NCBI GenBank assembly: GCA_040357565.1 | Contig: JBDODJ010000011.1 | DNA length: 64,000 bases | Source of the DNA: Cercozoa sp. M6MM | Taxonomy: Eukaryota; Endomyxa: Ascetosporea | Strand: one strand, 5' to 3' | Part shown: positions 45,488 to 58,357 of the stretch, piece by piece | How the letters are laid out: each line of letters begins with the position of its first letter | How positions within the stretch are numbered: the first letter of the stretch is position 1 | Translations under genes and position numbers: made by a program | Notes under the pieces: model-generated | Told to the model about the DNA's origin: nothing | Database searches by the model: none | Seen by the model: only the letters and a program-made list of their open reading frames with translations

Positions 45488-47941
45488 TGTTAAAGTGTAC
45501 ATACAGTCAACGGGAACTCCGAGATCCGCAGCGATCTTTCCGAGTGCGCGCATTGCAGCTTCGGGATGCGAGGCCGCGATTGAGTCGATTTGCGGCAGAA
45601 CCAGCAACCACTCTCCAATTGTGTTGGCCGAAGGTCGTTCTTTCTGTCGCAACCAACACTCAAGTAGACATCTTGAGTTGATACAGTGAACCTTACTGTA
45701 GTAAATTACCTCATTGAAACGCAAGGCGGATTTCAGCATTGCAACGACAACATCGCACACCGCGCTTCCTTTGAAATAACACTGTGACTGCTGACTTAAA
45801 CGTGACACAGGGCACAGGTACCTGCGGAGATACGACAGCTATTTTTGAGGGTCAGTGCCATGGACAAGTCGTCCAAGTACGACGCGTGTTCGACTGGATT
45901 CGCCAAGTAGCGTCTGTATCGCTCCTCGACTCTGTACATTGAGTGCGAACCAGGCAAGGACCCAGTGATAATCTCGTAGGCAACAAGCCCCAGCGACCAC
46001 ACGTCGATTCGGTCCGAAAGCAGCCGCTCTTTCGAAGCAGTCAGATTTCATTATTTGGCAGCACCAACAAGGTCAAACCCGGGTGCATGTACCTTTTCCA
46101 CGAAGGTCCAGCGAGCGAACAGCACACGGATACTCACGGATGGTTTCTCCGTATCGCTACGAATATATTTCAAGGTTTATGTATCCTATAGCAGTAAATA
46201 AACAGATGTATAAAACTTACATGTGTATATGTGTACTGTATATCAAACTGTAAATATACCTATACTGTGAGTGTTTATATAAACTTACACAGTATGTAGT
46301 TATTATATGCATATGTTGAATTTACAGTATGCGTTTAAGTTTATATATATATATATGTATATATATGTATTATCAGTCTGTCTTCAAGTCGGAGTCGCAT
46401 ACCTTGTAGATGTAGCACGCCACCAGTTCGGGTGCAAAAAACTCAGGCGTGCCTTGAACTCGGTGCTCAGGCTCATCGATTGACGTCGCAAGCCCGAAAT
46501 CCATCACGACTGGTTCGGTTACTTGCTGAAATGGAAATTAAATAGAAAGGAACAAAACTGAATACTGCACTGAAGCAGAACTAACTGAATTAAAAGTACC
46601 GGAGAGAGCTGACGAATTCCGAAGTTGTGCGACTTGGCGTCGTGGTGAACAACTCCGTGTCGGTGAATGTTCGAGAACGTGTTGAACAGGTCGGCAATCA
46701 TCAAAAGCTACAGGTTGTTTAATCCAAGTCGACAACTCACCTATACTTAGGCAGAAATAGTTGGCTACCCGATATGGCACAGTAAAAGAAGCAGGTCGCT
46801 GCCGAAGAAACCTGTCCAGAGTCTTTGCGTATCGAGGCATGACAAAAGCATACTGCTTCTCTTCTCCAGTTTGGCCGCTACGAAAAGCAAGAAACGAGAT
46901 TGATGGACTCATGCCAACAAAAAGACACCAAATAAGGAGAATACCCAGCCGCATGAGACCCGGGATGAGACCCAAACAACTCGTCGATGGGGTTTTGACC
47001 AGCACTCTGTTGAGTCAGTTGAGGAAGTTCCTCTGGCACACTCGCAGACGGTAAGCCGGCAGAGGCCTCAGTTTGAAGGACCAACAGTGGCACGCAAATG
47101 AAGCGATTCCAGCTGAACCGATTAACTACCTCCTCCTGGCTCGCTTTGTTTCCGCCGACTCTTGCTGCGATGTCAAAACCGTGTGCTCGGTGGAGAAGCG
47201 AGAGTTCCGTGTCTGTGACGAAACTCTCACGTCGCACGTATTTCACCGCCACTGTAAGTTTCAAGCAACCAAAATAGACTTCAATGTGACTCAATCCGCC
47301 CCGCTTTAGCTTGACCGGGAAGTGGAAAAACGTACAGCCATTTACGTGAACTCTATCACGAGTTAGTTCGAGTACTGACTTGTACAACGAAGCTACTTGT
47401 TCCGTGAACGCTGTTTTTCGGTGAATGCGCAAGACGAAACTCTGTACATTGTATACCCTCATCCTTGGTCCGATTCAAGCAAAACCCGTTTTTTTTTTAA
47501 GTGCTACCTGCGGGCTCAGAACGAGCGTACGAACTCCGAAATTCGTCAGTGCTTCGATGCCAATGGACGGGTCGTGAGCATACAGGAACTGCGCGTACGA
47601 GTCGAAATCAAACGGAGATGACTGAGTATGTCCGCGCGGACGGGCGACTAGAGGGTTGCCCCTTGTCGCGTGGTCGCCAGGTTCTGCAGGGCTACCCGTC
47701 GGCGAGAAGCCACCAGGCCGCGAAAAATCCTTCAACGAATCGCGATCGCAGGGCAACAACGTATCCTGTCCCAATCGCGAGACACAGTCGAGCAGATTTC
47801 GGAGCTGCCCACGAGGAAGTAAGATCGCCTACGGCAAGATATAACATTAAATCTTCCAACCGAGTTCTCACAATTGGCTGTTGTGCTCAGGCTGGCGCTG
47901 ACCTCAGCGCTGGCCAGAAGTGCGCCAATGAAACGTCGCAT
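45056..47941 (-). CDS. Divergent protein kinase with HHD catalytic loop
   Basis: ATG at 47941 (MRRFIGALLASAEVSA). A short intron joins CENS to AILLPRGQLRNLLDC. The kinase starts around 47330: LKRGGLSHIEVYFG, TVAVKYVRRESF (VAVK Lys), hinge QYAFVMPRYAKTLDRFL, catalytic loop HGVVHHDAKSHNFGI (HRD is HHD; Asp, Lys and Asn kept), VMDFGLATSIDEP, GTPEFFAPELVA, VWSLGLVAYEIITGSLPG (~45980). A ~300-residue tail follows (SANTIGEWLLVLPQID, RALGKIAADLGV), then Ser/Thr/Ala-rich sequence to the stop at 45056. All ATP- and metal-binding residues are present, so it should be active. It is not assignable to a standard group by eye. The position of the AT-rich intron at 46150-46390 is clear; some N-lobe exons are not exact. 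Confidence 0.65.
45416..45490 (+). repeat. (GT)n microsatellite
   Basis: About 30 GT units in an intron of the kinase gene. Confidence 0.95.
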
Positions 47942-48109
47942 CACAATTCAAGACTCACAGCTTAAGACCAAAGGTGGCAGTTGTCTTGGGTCGCAAAAAC
48001 CATATACATTCGGACTTTTGCAGACGGCTCATGTCCAGGTCACCCGAAATTCGGTTGATTTAGCGTAGTATACGCTTTTCTTGAGGCCTCACAGCGCTCA
48101 AACTGCTCA

Positions 48110-48562
48110 CCGAAGCGGTTGCAGTGTTGAGACTGACTCAGATGATGCAGTCTACGCGGGGATGCTGCCAGGTTGACCTGTAGGTCTCCTATCAGAAGCA
48201 AAAAAAAAGAAGAGTAGCTCTGTGGTACTGCTGCCTATAGACCAGTGACTGAACCTGTCCGAGAAGGCTGTTTTATGTAAAACTTAGATTGAGCCTGCCA
48301 GTTGGCAGAAACCCTCAGCTACTTGGGCATCAGCTGGCCAGTTACTCTGCAGTTTGTACTCGCACCCACCTGTACAAGTAAGCAGAGAAGGTTATGAGAC
48401 GGACGATTCCGTCTACGTGGACGCAAGAACCCAGTTGGGGTAATTCTTCACTTCGCTTCTTCAAGCTGAATCTTTGATTCCTTCGCTTCGTTTAATAGAC
48501 GATTAACTTCTTGTACTAAGTTCTTTTCACTGACGAACGTCAGTAACAACAGTGTTGAAGAT
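48110..48562 (-). repeat. Interspersed repeat family A, copy 2 (longer)
   Basis: Inverted relative to copy 1 at 31739. Read on the minus strand: GTTACTGACG, GTCAGTGAAAAGAAC, GAAGCGAAGTGAAGAATT, CCCAACTGGGTTCTTGCGTC, CAGCTGATGCCC, GGAGACC, ATCCCCGCG-AGACTGCATCATC. It is ~170 bp longer than copy 1 because of insertions between shared blocks. A minus-strand frame through it (48448-48660) is probably chance. Confidence 0.75.
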
Positions 48563-48983
48563 AGCGTTTCGCGTCCATATGCCGAGAGATGAAACAAAAT
48601 GCGCGCGGGATCGTTGCGAAACTGGCCATTAAAGCTTCGAGTTTTGCTTGCTTTCGTCACAATCGTGCCTCACATCCTTGTTCACGAGCTCAACTGAGCG
48701 ATCGCCCAGACCCTCCAATCTCTGAGCGTGGTCCAGTCCAGTCCAACTGAATCCAAAATCGAAATAGCGGCGTTTTTAGGTCATGAGTGCACAGGACACT
48801 GTAAGTTAGACTTATGTTCCGCTATCGCTAATCAAAGTTGTGCGTTTTCGCAGCTCGGGGATTTCACTTTTGCGACCCCCCAAGTCACCAATGAGGATGA
48901 CAGCAAGGTAACTATTTATGAACTGATACAAGCAATATCTTCTATTTTGAAGCTGAAATACCACATATTGACCGCGATAGAGC

Positions 48984-51900
48984 ATGGAAGATGCTTCCAG
49001 CGAAATGAGCAACGCCGCCTCTGTGCGCAGCACGTCGCATTTGATGCAGAGTTCTTCGAAGTACCTTATCCTCTTCTTGGCAGTCCTTTAAAGCTACCTC
49101 TCTGATTCGCAGATCCTCGCGAACGACACGATCGTCACGATCGACCAAGTCGTCACAGTCAAAGCGCCGCAAACCGCTGCAGTTGCGACTGATAAGTCGC
49201 AAGCTTCCGTACACTGAGCCTTGGGCATGTGGGCACCCGTTTATCTGTGTCGCGTTCTAATTAGAGCCGACACGCTCGGAGACTTTGCGACAGTTTCCTC
49301 CGGTCATCGCACCGACGAGTCGTTGTGCAAGAAGGTACTGACTCATTCATTCCCTTCGCTTTCAAGTGATCGTTGTTTTGCAACAACAGGACACACTGGA
49401 GGAGTTCACCAAGTTGCGCGCTACTTCGACATCGACGAACTCGTCGCGCATTCCGGAGATTCCACGCGACACCGGTGTCTAATACCTCCTTTCTACACCC
49501 TTTTCACCCTTACTTTTTGTTTAGTGAAAGCTGGCGCCACGGTGATGTTTGAGCACACGATGATCAGCTCCGAGCCTCCGGAGACTGGTAAAATGCACTT
49601 GGTCCTTCTGTTGTCTCTATACCTCTTGCATTTAGACCACACAGTGGCGAGCGAAGTGAACGACTCGCACATGGATATTTACGATCAGTACTACGAGCAC
49701 ACACTGAATCAGTTCGACACATTGGCGAGCAGTCCGAGTCACTCCAGTCCCCGCACTGCGAGGTATCGTGAAAGTACCTTCCTGTATCCCGCTGGCCTTC
49801 TTCATCTTGCTGCTCTAGCTCCCACATGCAAACGCTCTACGAACATACGGACAGCAGCGAGTTGAACGAGCCAGATCTAGATGCCTCTTTGACAACACTG
49901 CGGTACTTTTGCTCCCTCTGTCTCCTATACAACAGCAGTTGAAATGCAGAGTGCCTCGAGTCAAGTTGAACCTGCGAATGATTCCGGGTACTTTGTCAGT
50001 CTCCCCTTCACTTTGTACCATCCTCTCTCAGAGGGACTCGAGGAGACAACGGAAACACCGGCAGCCAGCGATGTGTCGCTCTACCGTCCGGCTTTCTTCG
50101 ATGCCACCTACCGCTCTGTTGGTGCCTACGATGCTCGAGCCGCCATGGGTGTCGATCGCGAGGAGAAAGACTTCAGACGCATGTTCAATCACGGGGACTC
50201 CGTGCCTGTATCAATCTAAACCTCCTCCCCTCATTTTCGTTGTATATTTACTTCTCCTATTTCATAAACGCAGAACTCGCAAGAGCTGGACGTTCCGGCC
50301 GACGAATTCGCCGTGTTACGATACACGCCGCTGCTGGAAGTACTTAAACTCTTACTCTCTCTTGGCTCCTTTCACTTTCTACTCTTTGCACAGGCACACC
50401 GTCTTCCAGCAAAATTCAAATGCCGTGTTCAGAAGCGTCAGTGTGTACTATGATCTCTTGCCTGGCCAACGTGTCGATCCCTCTCCTGCCTGACTCTAAA
50501 TTTACCCACAGGAAGTGACAAACCTCATCGGTTGTACAATGTACAACGAAGCATGGCCACAGGTGTTTGGCACGCTGCGTGCCATTGCCGCCAACGTTCG
50601 TACCTTTGTGTACGCACAGGTGAGTCCTTTCTTCGTTTCTCTGGCAACAATTTGTACTCTTGGGTTAGGGTGCCGATGCTTGGCAACGACATGCCGTGGT
50701 ACCGAATAGACAAATGAATGTTGGGATAAGAATGACGCATTCTTTAGATGCTGATTGTGGACGGCATGGAACACTTTGGTACAATTTCCAATCCTTACGC
50801 TCGTCTGTCCTTCGTTTCATTGCGCCTTTGCTTTTTCAGACGAAGAGGTGCGCGCGCGACTTACGTTACTGGGCGCTTTCGACGAGGACATGCTCGTGAC
50901 CGAGGTGCAGGACCGCAGTGTCAAGGCGCATCTGTTCGGTACCTTCCCTTTCGTCTTGACACCCTATTCTCTGTCCCTTTATTTGGAAACCAAGCAGAGG
51001 TCGCAGTGGAGTTCGAGGAATCCTTGAACAGTGGGCAGTACATGCCACCTATGAATGTAAATCTAACTTTTCTACCAACGCTTTTATGCGTTTAACCTAT
51101 CTTACCTTGTCTGTGGAACACAGTTGATACTGTTGATCAAGACACACAATGCCGGCAAACTCGACTCTCACTTGGTACCTATCTTTTAATTTTGCTCCTT
51201 TCCACTTTACTCTCTTCTTGCAGTGGATGTTCGGTGCGATGGCCAAGCGACTGAACCCGCGCGAAGTGACACTTGTTGACGTCGGCACTCTGCCCAAAGG
51301 TGGGTCTTTTATCGCCCACAATTTATCCCTCACCCCATTCTCCTTGTCTCTGCGCACAGCACCGGCCATCTACCGTCTGCACGATGCACTCGAGGCAGAC
51401 AAGAACTGTGCTGGTACTGCATGCCTCGTGTATACCTGTGTCATGACTCTTGTCTACCTGGACAGGCGTTTGCGGCGAGATCGTTACCGACAGCACAAAT
51501 CCTCTCGACCCCGTATGTCTACTGCTTTCGTACAACACCCCCTAAACTGTACGATACCGCTGGTAGGTTGTGGCTGCGCAAGTTTACGAGTACAAGATCT
51601 CGCACATCCTGGACAAGGCGCTCGAGAGTTCAGTCGGGTACCTGAGTGTACTGCCCGGCGCCTTCTCCATGTACCGCTGGGCTGCACTACGCGATAGCTT
51701 CGGTACAGTACCTCTTGTTAAATACCTTCGGTTGTATCGTATCTGATACGTGTGTAATTTCTTACTGTCTATAGTGTCGGGACCACTGCGACAGTACTTT
51801 TCGCAACTCGAAACACCGCCACATCGTGTAAAATATACTCCTCTTGTAACTATTACTCTAGACAGTTTACCTGTCGACTTCCTAGGTGACTCCCTTCAAA

Positions 51901-53297
51901 GCCAATCTCTTCCTCGCCGAGGATCGGTATTTTTAGTTCAATGCACGATAGTTTAAGGGTATGTTCTATGTGTATGGGGTCTCAGGGTGCTATGCACCGA
52001 GTTGATGTGCTTGCCGGGCAAGAAGTACACAATGAAGTGGGTTTCGGATTCTGTGGCCACTACCGACATTCCCAAGGGTACTCTCCTTGTCCACTTGATA
52101 CTGACCATTAGGAAGACCATCGTTGATGCTGTAGACCTGTACTCGCTCATGCGGCAACGTCGACGTTGGGTACTTTTGCAATCAGAGCATGCTTGACCTC
52201 CAAGTTGTTTATTGTGCTCTGTGGTGACGCCAGGTCAATGGCAGTTTCTTTGCGCTGCTGTACAACCTGTCGCGCTTCTCGCGCTTCTGGAAGAAGAGTA
52301 GCCTCGCATTTTATTTCCTCTTGTTACCCTTTAACCTTCCTGTCCCAGGCGCCCACTCGGCATGGCACAAGGCCGTGATGACGTGCTTCTTTGGCTACCA
52401 GTTGACTGTTGTTGTGATGTCGTGGTTCCTACTGGCCAACACCTTCCTGTAAACCTACCCTTGATGTCTTGTATTGTATCCACATGCATACAAAAATTTG
52501 AGTATACAGAGCCTTTTGGTTCGTGGTGCACGAGCGACTGCGCACCTACGACGAGTTACCTCTGTGGTAGATACGTATAGTAGTGTCTCTTTTACCCTAC
52601 CAACTAGTACTTGTCTGGCAGGATTGTCTGGATGCCACTCGGTCTGTACCTCGTCTTGTTACTCGCACAGGTACATCTTGAAAACTGTTTGGAGTGCTGA
52701 GTAACTTATGTTATTGATATGTGGCGACAGGTACTGTATGCACTGGGCGGTCCGCGCAACATGGAGCGCAGCAGTGCGGTGCACAAGTCGTCGGCCTGGC
52801 TGTTCGGTGGACTCATGGTCGTGTTCTTGTTGATGACGGTGCTGTACGGTAGACCTCTCTTTCTGCACTGCCTTGTCGTTTTTGCTTTAACTTCTCTCAC
52901 TTCCCCTGTTTACCCCCCCTCTTAACACTCAGTGGTGGAGAAATCGAAAGAGGACAACGCCACGAGTTCCTTTGACTTCTTAGCACTCACTATTGGAATC
53001 GGTGCCGTCGTTGGGTACCTGGGTTCTTTGGTTTGTCAGAGAGGCAGTGTAGATAACATACAACCCTTGTAGCATTCCCTTCCTGGCGGCCTTTTTGCAC
53101 GGAGCCTTCATGCGCTTGCTACTCGCCTTCCCGGTACCTCGAGCCGCAAGTTCACTCCCATGTGTTGTGACATGAGTCGCATGTGTCAGGCCTACTGGAT
53201 CATGTTGCCAGCTTGGACGAATATGCTGCAGATCTTTGCCTTTGCGCAACTGCACGACATCTCCTGGGTACTGCTTCCGTACTTGTAGGGATGGGGT

Positions 53298-53383
<86 letters not shown>

Positions 53384-53483
53384 NNNNNNNNNNNNNNNNN
53401 NNNNNNNNNNNNNNNNNNNNNNNNNNNNNNNNNNNNNNNNNNNNNNNNNNNNNNNNNNNNNNNNNNNNNNNNNNNNNNNNNNN

Positions 53484-53537
<54 letters not shown>

Positions 53538-54905
53538 TACAGGGCAACCGACCAAACGCGAGTGCGCGCAACCTGCTCATCGTGTCAGTAGCTCAAGAGC
53601 AGGCCGAGCAGCAGGCGGAACAAGTGCCAGATAGCAGTGCTACTGCCTCTTCGGCTGTCGATGGGTACTGCACCCAAACTATACTCTCACACTGACAAGT
53701 AACATTTTCTCTGAATACAGCAAGGTGCGCGCCCGTACCACAGAAGAACTGAGCGACCGCGAGGCTGCTCGCATGGATCCCTACTTGCATGTGGTACCTT
53801 TCCTTTCCTGACACCCCTCAAAGCACACATTCCCCTACATTTAGCCCAACGCACGCGCCATATCGACCGAGGCAGCCCCAGGCGACGCGCTGCATGTCAA
53901 CTACATGGGACAGCCGCGCAACTTTGGTACTTCTCCTTGGTCTCTACCTTGGTGTGTCGCGATGATATAAGTTTGGTGCAGGCGCGCTCTACGAAGAAGC
54001 AAAAAATCGCGATGAAATCGCTCTGGTAAACTGTGCATGCTTTAATGAAAAAAAGAACAGATGACGAGTGTTCTCAGGAGGAAATGCGACGCGTCGCCGA
54101 ACGCGAAAAGTCGGTGTTGGCCGCTGCGAAACGCGAGGAACGGGTACATTGTTATCATTCTTTCAGCGACTTAGCAACTGGTGTGCTTGCATTTTCTTGC
54201 AGCTGCGAGCACAACTGGTGCGCGCAATCGATTTAAACAAGCTCGCCGACAACTTTGAGTAAACAAAGAGACATTAGCTGCTTTGTCAACTCATCGTATT
54301 TGCCAAAAACAGAGACACGTTCCGCTCCTTCCGCACGCAGGTCGTGTGGGCCTGGGTGCTCTCGAACGGTACCCGCCTTTGTCCCCACTGTCTGCTTGAG
54401 CACCGAAGTGTGTTCAGTGTTACTGGCCGGCATTGTTCTCGCCATTCCGAGCAGCGTCTCTTCCGACGGCTACTTGCGTAGCTCCCACTAGTTTCAGATA
54501 AGTGTTTTTGATCAATGCGTGTCACTTGTGGTAGTGCTGCTACTGTGTGCCATTGCACTGGTCAACTTTGTGAAATTTACCGGCTCTGTGGTCTACGCAA
54601 TGGGACGAGTGTGTCGTCGTGGCGGTACTTTCTTACTCCCACCGAGAAATTGTGGAGAGAGTGAGCATGCTCTTGTACCTGTGGTAGGACGTGCCAGACG
54701 CATGCGTCGGCAGCGCAAGCAGCTGCGACGCCAGCGACGTCGCCACCAGCACGCCTCGCGCAGTCGAATCGGAGACATCGACGACGCTGCCGACAAGAGC
54801 AACAACAACAACGAAAATGACGACAATGTTGCTGACACTGCCGATCGCACCCTCGACGTGGACACCACCGTCGCACCCCTTCGCATCGCCGAGGAACGTA
54901 ATTGA
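48984..54905 (+). CDS. Chitin synthase (division 1 type, multi-exon)
   Basis: ATG at 48984 ([16 protein letters not shown]), basic Ser/Arg N-terminus, stop TGA 54903-54905, about 30 exons. The N-terminal ~330 residues are acidic and disordered. The GT2 domain begins [13 protein letters not shown] (~50514), then [75 protein letters not shown] (~51912), TDIPK, MRQRRRW (~52150) and [11 protein letters not shown]. All catalytic motifs (DxD-like D, ED, QRRRW) are present. Several helices follow (52380-53270), a ~100-residue cytosolic loop, more helices ([21 protein letters not shown]) and a basic then acidic tail. It makes chitin from UDP-GlcNAc at the plasma membrane. A (CA)n intron holds a 100-N gap at 53384-53483. 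Confidence 0.92.
53298..53535 (+). repeat. (CA)n microsatellite with 100-N gap
   Basis: Longest CA tract of the window, interrupted by Ns at 53384-53483, in a chitin synthase intron. Confidence 0.97.
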
Positions 54906-55104
54906 ACCTCAAGCTGTTAGACTTTACTCCTGCGTGAATAGTATCGAATATTGTAGCTTTCATGTTAAACATACACGCATAAGTTACATACCTATGCACA
55001 CACGACATACCTAGTAAATTTACTGGACAGTACACACAGTACAGGGAATCACCCGTGATTGGCATTATGAAAGTACAGTTAACGTTGTTCTTTCAGTCTG
55101 CTCA

Positions 55105-55165
55105 GAAACCAACTATGCCGTGTAGTTCCCCTCTACCAGTCCCGGGATGGGTCACAAAGGGCGTA
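55105..55165 (+). repeat. Repeat family B copy
   Basis: AACCAACTATGCCGTGTAG then TTCCCCTCTACCAGTCCCGG and GATGGGTCACAAAG. It matches the copies at 41.1 and 63.5 kb. The following ~210 bases to 55378 are rich in GTAC/GTAA words without a gene. Confidence 0.75.
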
Positions 55166-55378
55166 CGTCCGGTCGCGCATCGCTGTCGATCGACGAGAAG
55201 ATCGCGTCGTAACAACTGTACTCGTACTCGGTGTACGGTCGTCCATCACACTAGCTTACGATAGAATCGCTACGTAAGGTAACGTAACAATACTGTACAT
55301 AATGTAAATTTACGGTAGTCCATCGTCCTGTAGCTACGCTAGTGCTGTAACGTCGGTAGTAGCGTAGTACGGTCGACG

Positions 55379-56290
55379 TTATGTCGGCGTGACGCGCTCA
55401 AAGTGCAGACTGAACGTGTTGGACACTACAACAAAAACGAGAGTCAAAATCAGTTTCAGTGGTAGCAAGGAAAGGTGATTAACGCTCAGTGACTTTGCTG
55501 ACAAAAGTCTCGCTCCCAATGCTTTCACCCTGAACAAGACGAAAGACGTGATGTAACAAGCAGAGAGAAAGAGTCGTGACACACCGGATCGCTGAACGGG
55601 TTCAGCAGTTGCGCCACGTACTGCTCGTACACTCGCAAGAAGAACTACTCACAAGAAGTCAGAACTGGCACATCAACAATATGCTTGAATGATTATACAC
55701 TTCGAACATCGTTGAGTGGAATGCGCTCGCTCTTGCATAAGGCCATCAACGTGACACCGCCCTGTCACACAAAATACTGCATCGAACAAAAGCACACAGT
55801 GCGCTGAAGTCTACCGCAGTTGAGTAGGCGTACAGGTACTGGTTCTCTGCCAGCAGGAGTCTCAAGATGGGCATAGCACACACTTATGAAACACACGCTA
55901 CCAACAGGCGTTACGAGTCCTAGAAACGGATCCTAGACGACAAAACATTGGATCAAAACATGCAAAAGCACTGCACCTGTGCCAAAGCGACAAAAACACT
56001 ACTTTGGCTGTTTTCGACTTTTTCGATCGGTTCGAGAGCGTTTCGCGCACCAAATCCAGCGCTGCGAACATGTGCAACTGCGCACAGAAGGCATGCCAAA
56101 CTACGCACCACAGCAAGGCAACCTCCTACCTGTTCCACATCCTTGCTTAGGGTATCGGGGTCCTTGTGGACTTGTCTCCAGTACACCTACAATAAGCGCG
56201 CCCCCAATCCGATCGACCAACATTTCATTTCATGGATCGCCATCCTACCAGCCTCCCCGTGCGCGAGACGAGAGCTATTGACGATAACAT
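55379..56290 (-). CDS. TRAPPC2L: TRAPP complex subunit TRAPPC2L/Tca17
   Basis: ATG at 56290 (MLSSIALVSRTGRL), stop TAA at 55379-55381, about eight small exons: VYWRQVHKDPDT, LHMFAALDLVRETLS, DPFLGLVTPV, ENQYLYAYSTA, GGVTLMALCKSERIPLNDVRS, RVYEQYVAQLLNPFSDP, GESIGSETFVSKVTE, SNTFSLHFERVTPT. The order beta-strand start, H-x-x-LD, LGL-x-P, Y-x-YVT, then NPF-x-P is the sedlin fold of TRAPPC2L. This subunit helps assemble TRAPP II/III, the tethering and Rab-GEF complexes of Golgi and autophagic traffic. Length ~140 fits. Divergent from the coiled-coil gene, 184 bp between starts. Confidence 0.85.
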
Positions 56291-56474
56291 ATCTGTGCTG
56301 TACAGTGCACGAATAGAGATTGCTTTAGATGCTGCTCAGCGCGAGAAATTTCGTGATCATGCCACCGGATCAAGGCAACAAGACGGAGCCGCAAAAACAA
56401 ACTCCTGTTGCGCCGTGCATCGTGCGGTGCAGCACCGTGGGCGTGTTTGATCGTTGCCGCTGGTAGCATCCAGA

Positions 56475-58357
56475 ATGTCCGACAAGGAGAAATCGAATGA
56501 TGCAGGAGAAGCAACTGGCGTTTCACAAAGCGAAATGCGCCAGGCCAAGCTCATTGAGGCACGGATCGCCAAGGTATGTTGTTCTGTTGTAGCGATCGAT
56601 TGCCATGAGTCAAAGTTGTGAAACAGGTCCGCCGGGAAGCGAGTCAGCGGCGTGCGATGCAGGCCAAGATTGTCGATCAGGCTGTGCAGATCAGGGAACT
56701 TACAATGCAGCTGGTATGTGTGTGGTTGTGTTTCTGCTGTGTCTGGTGTGCAACTGAGCGTGTTTTGGCAGGAAAAGTCGGATTCGAACCTCATTGTGCT
56801 GTCCGATCGGTACCAGCAGCGATCGCAGCAAGTGCGAGAATTCGTTGATCGCGACGCCGGCTTGCGAAAAAAACTGAAAGCAGCGTGCGAGAACTGGAAG
56901 AAATCGCATGTGCGTTTCTGGCTGTTTCGCTTGTTTGAGGCTTTTACTTTGGTGCAATGTGTTGAGAGAGCAGGGACAGTACGAGCGATTGCGCGATGTG
57001 TTGGCCGAGAAGGAGAAGCTCGTGGCGCACGTGAAGAAACAGTGCGAGCAACGCGTGCAGTCCTTGCAAGATGAGGGTACACCCTAGTTTTCTTTTAGAT
57101 TTTACATGAGCGCTTTTTGAGACTACGTTTGGACAGGTGTACAACGCGAGCAGCGACTCGATAGCTTGCAGCAGCAGGTGCTGTCGCTCAAGTCGGAACT
57201 CAACAAAGCCAAAGTGGACACAGCGAACGCGAGAATGACGATGGAAACTTCCAAAGTCGACTGGTTGAGACAACAAGATGTACCAATTTGCAGTCACTTA
57301 GCTGTTTCTTCACTTCTCTGTGGGCTTGTTAATCATAGGTGCTTGAGAAACAATTGGAACAGTTGAGGAAACAACTGACCGAAGTGGACGCACACAGGCG
57401 TCAATTGGTATTGCCTCGTTGTTCCCTGTCAGTGTCTAGAATTAAAGAGAATGGGGTCAGATGGAAGCCTGCAACAATCGGTCTGCGTCCGTGAAGTCAC
57501 CGACTCCAACCGTGACCCAACCGTCTGCCCCTGCAGCAGCACCACAGGAGGAGAGTTGGACCAGTCTCGTGACTGGACTCTTTTCTGCCGATGTAGTTTG
57601 ACTCTCGCTGTGTTGGTATTCTTCAGTTGTTTCAAGTTTGTTTCACTGCAGGGACATCTACCGGAGGATGTTCGCGAACTGCGCCGTTTGTGTATGTCTT
57701 TAAACTTGAAAAACTGACTGGTTGTTTAACTGTTTTAATAAGTGTTTTTTTAATGGACAGGCGTTGAACTAAAACGACGCGAGAAGGACATTGAAGAGAG
57801 CTTTGTGCAACACACGCAACGAATGGCTGTAGACTGTTCTTGTTCTCTGTTGCTGTTGTTGTTTGACCGGCAGCTGAATAGGACATGCAAACCGAGATGG
57901 CCGACTGGAAGATCCGCGCCGAGAACTCCGAGCAGGCACTGTTTGCCATGAAGTAAGCTGAGCTTTCACTCCTGTGTTCTAATGGTGCCTGTTGCACTCT
58001 CTTCCCCTGTGTAGAGCCGAACGCGACCGACTGGCAAGCAACCGAAAACTCGCCTACAGCGACGTGTCCGACATGAAGACCGCCCTGGAGGCATCCTTCC
58101 TCTTGCCCTGTTCTGTGCTGCTTTTGTTTATCTGTGTCGTGCTCTCTGCAGACGGCACAAAGCCGACTCGCTGCCGTGCAACTTGAGCGTGCCGACGCGC
58201 GTGCACGTGCTGCTTCGTTGGAGGGTACTCGCGTCTCTGCTCGAGAGGCGGTGTATGCTTGAGTGTGCAAGCAGAAGAGGTCATGAAGCTGCGCGGACAG
58301 AAGAAGGTGCTCGTTTCCGAAGTGCTCAAGCTGCGAGAGCAACTGCTCCGCAGCTAG
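56475..58357 (+). CDS. Coiled-coil protein of unknown function
   Basis: ATG at 56475 (MSDKEKSNDAGEATGVSQSE), stop TAG at 58355-58357, about 12 exons. Almost all of the ~450 residues are heptad-type coiled coil (KLIEARIAKVRREASQRRAM, EKLVAHVKKQCEQRVQ, LEKQLEQLRKQLTEVDAHRR), broken by a Pro/Ser/Thr linker (VKSPTPTVTQPSAPAAAP, ~57500). The end is KLRGQKKVLVSEVLKLREQLL, a QKKVLV-E-K-LR pattern that also occurs near the C-termini of membrane-trafficking coiled-coil proteins, but I cannot name the family. It neighbours TRAPPC2L, which makes a trafficking role possible but unproven. Confidence 0.6.

Noticed and set aside
48448-48660. 70-codon minus-strand ORF (ends ...EAKESKIQLEEAK)
   Set aside because: It lies across the family-A repeat, starts without ATG, and the frame is not kept in the other repeat copy.
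48728-49105. 125-codon plus-strand ORF upstream of chitin synthase
   Set aside because: It overlaps the chitin synthase start in another frame, contains likely GT..AG sites, and shows no recognisable domain; probably 5' UTR or intron.
56770-56800. Possible tRNA T-loop (GGATTCGAACC)
   Set aside because: No acceptor or anticodon stem around it; the bases are a coding exon of the coiled-coil gene (EKSDSNL).
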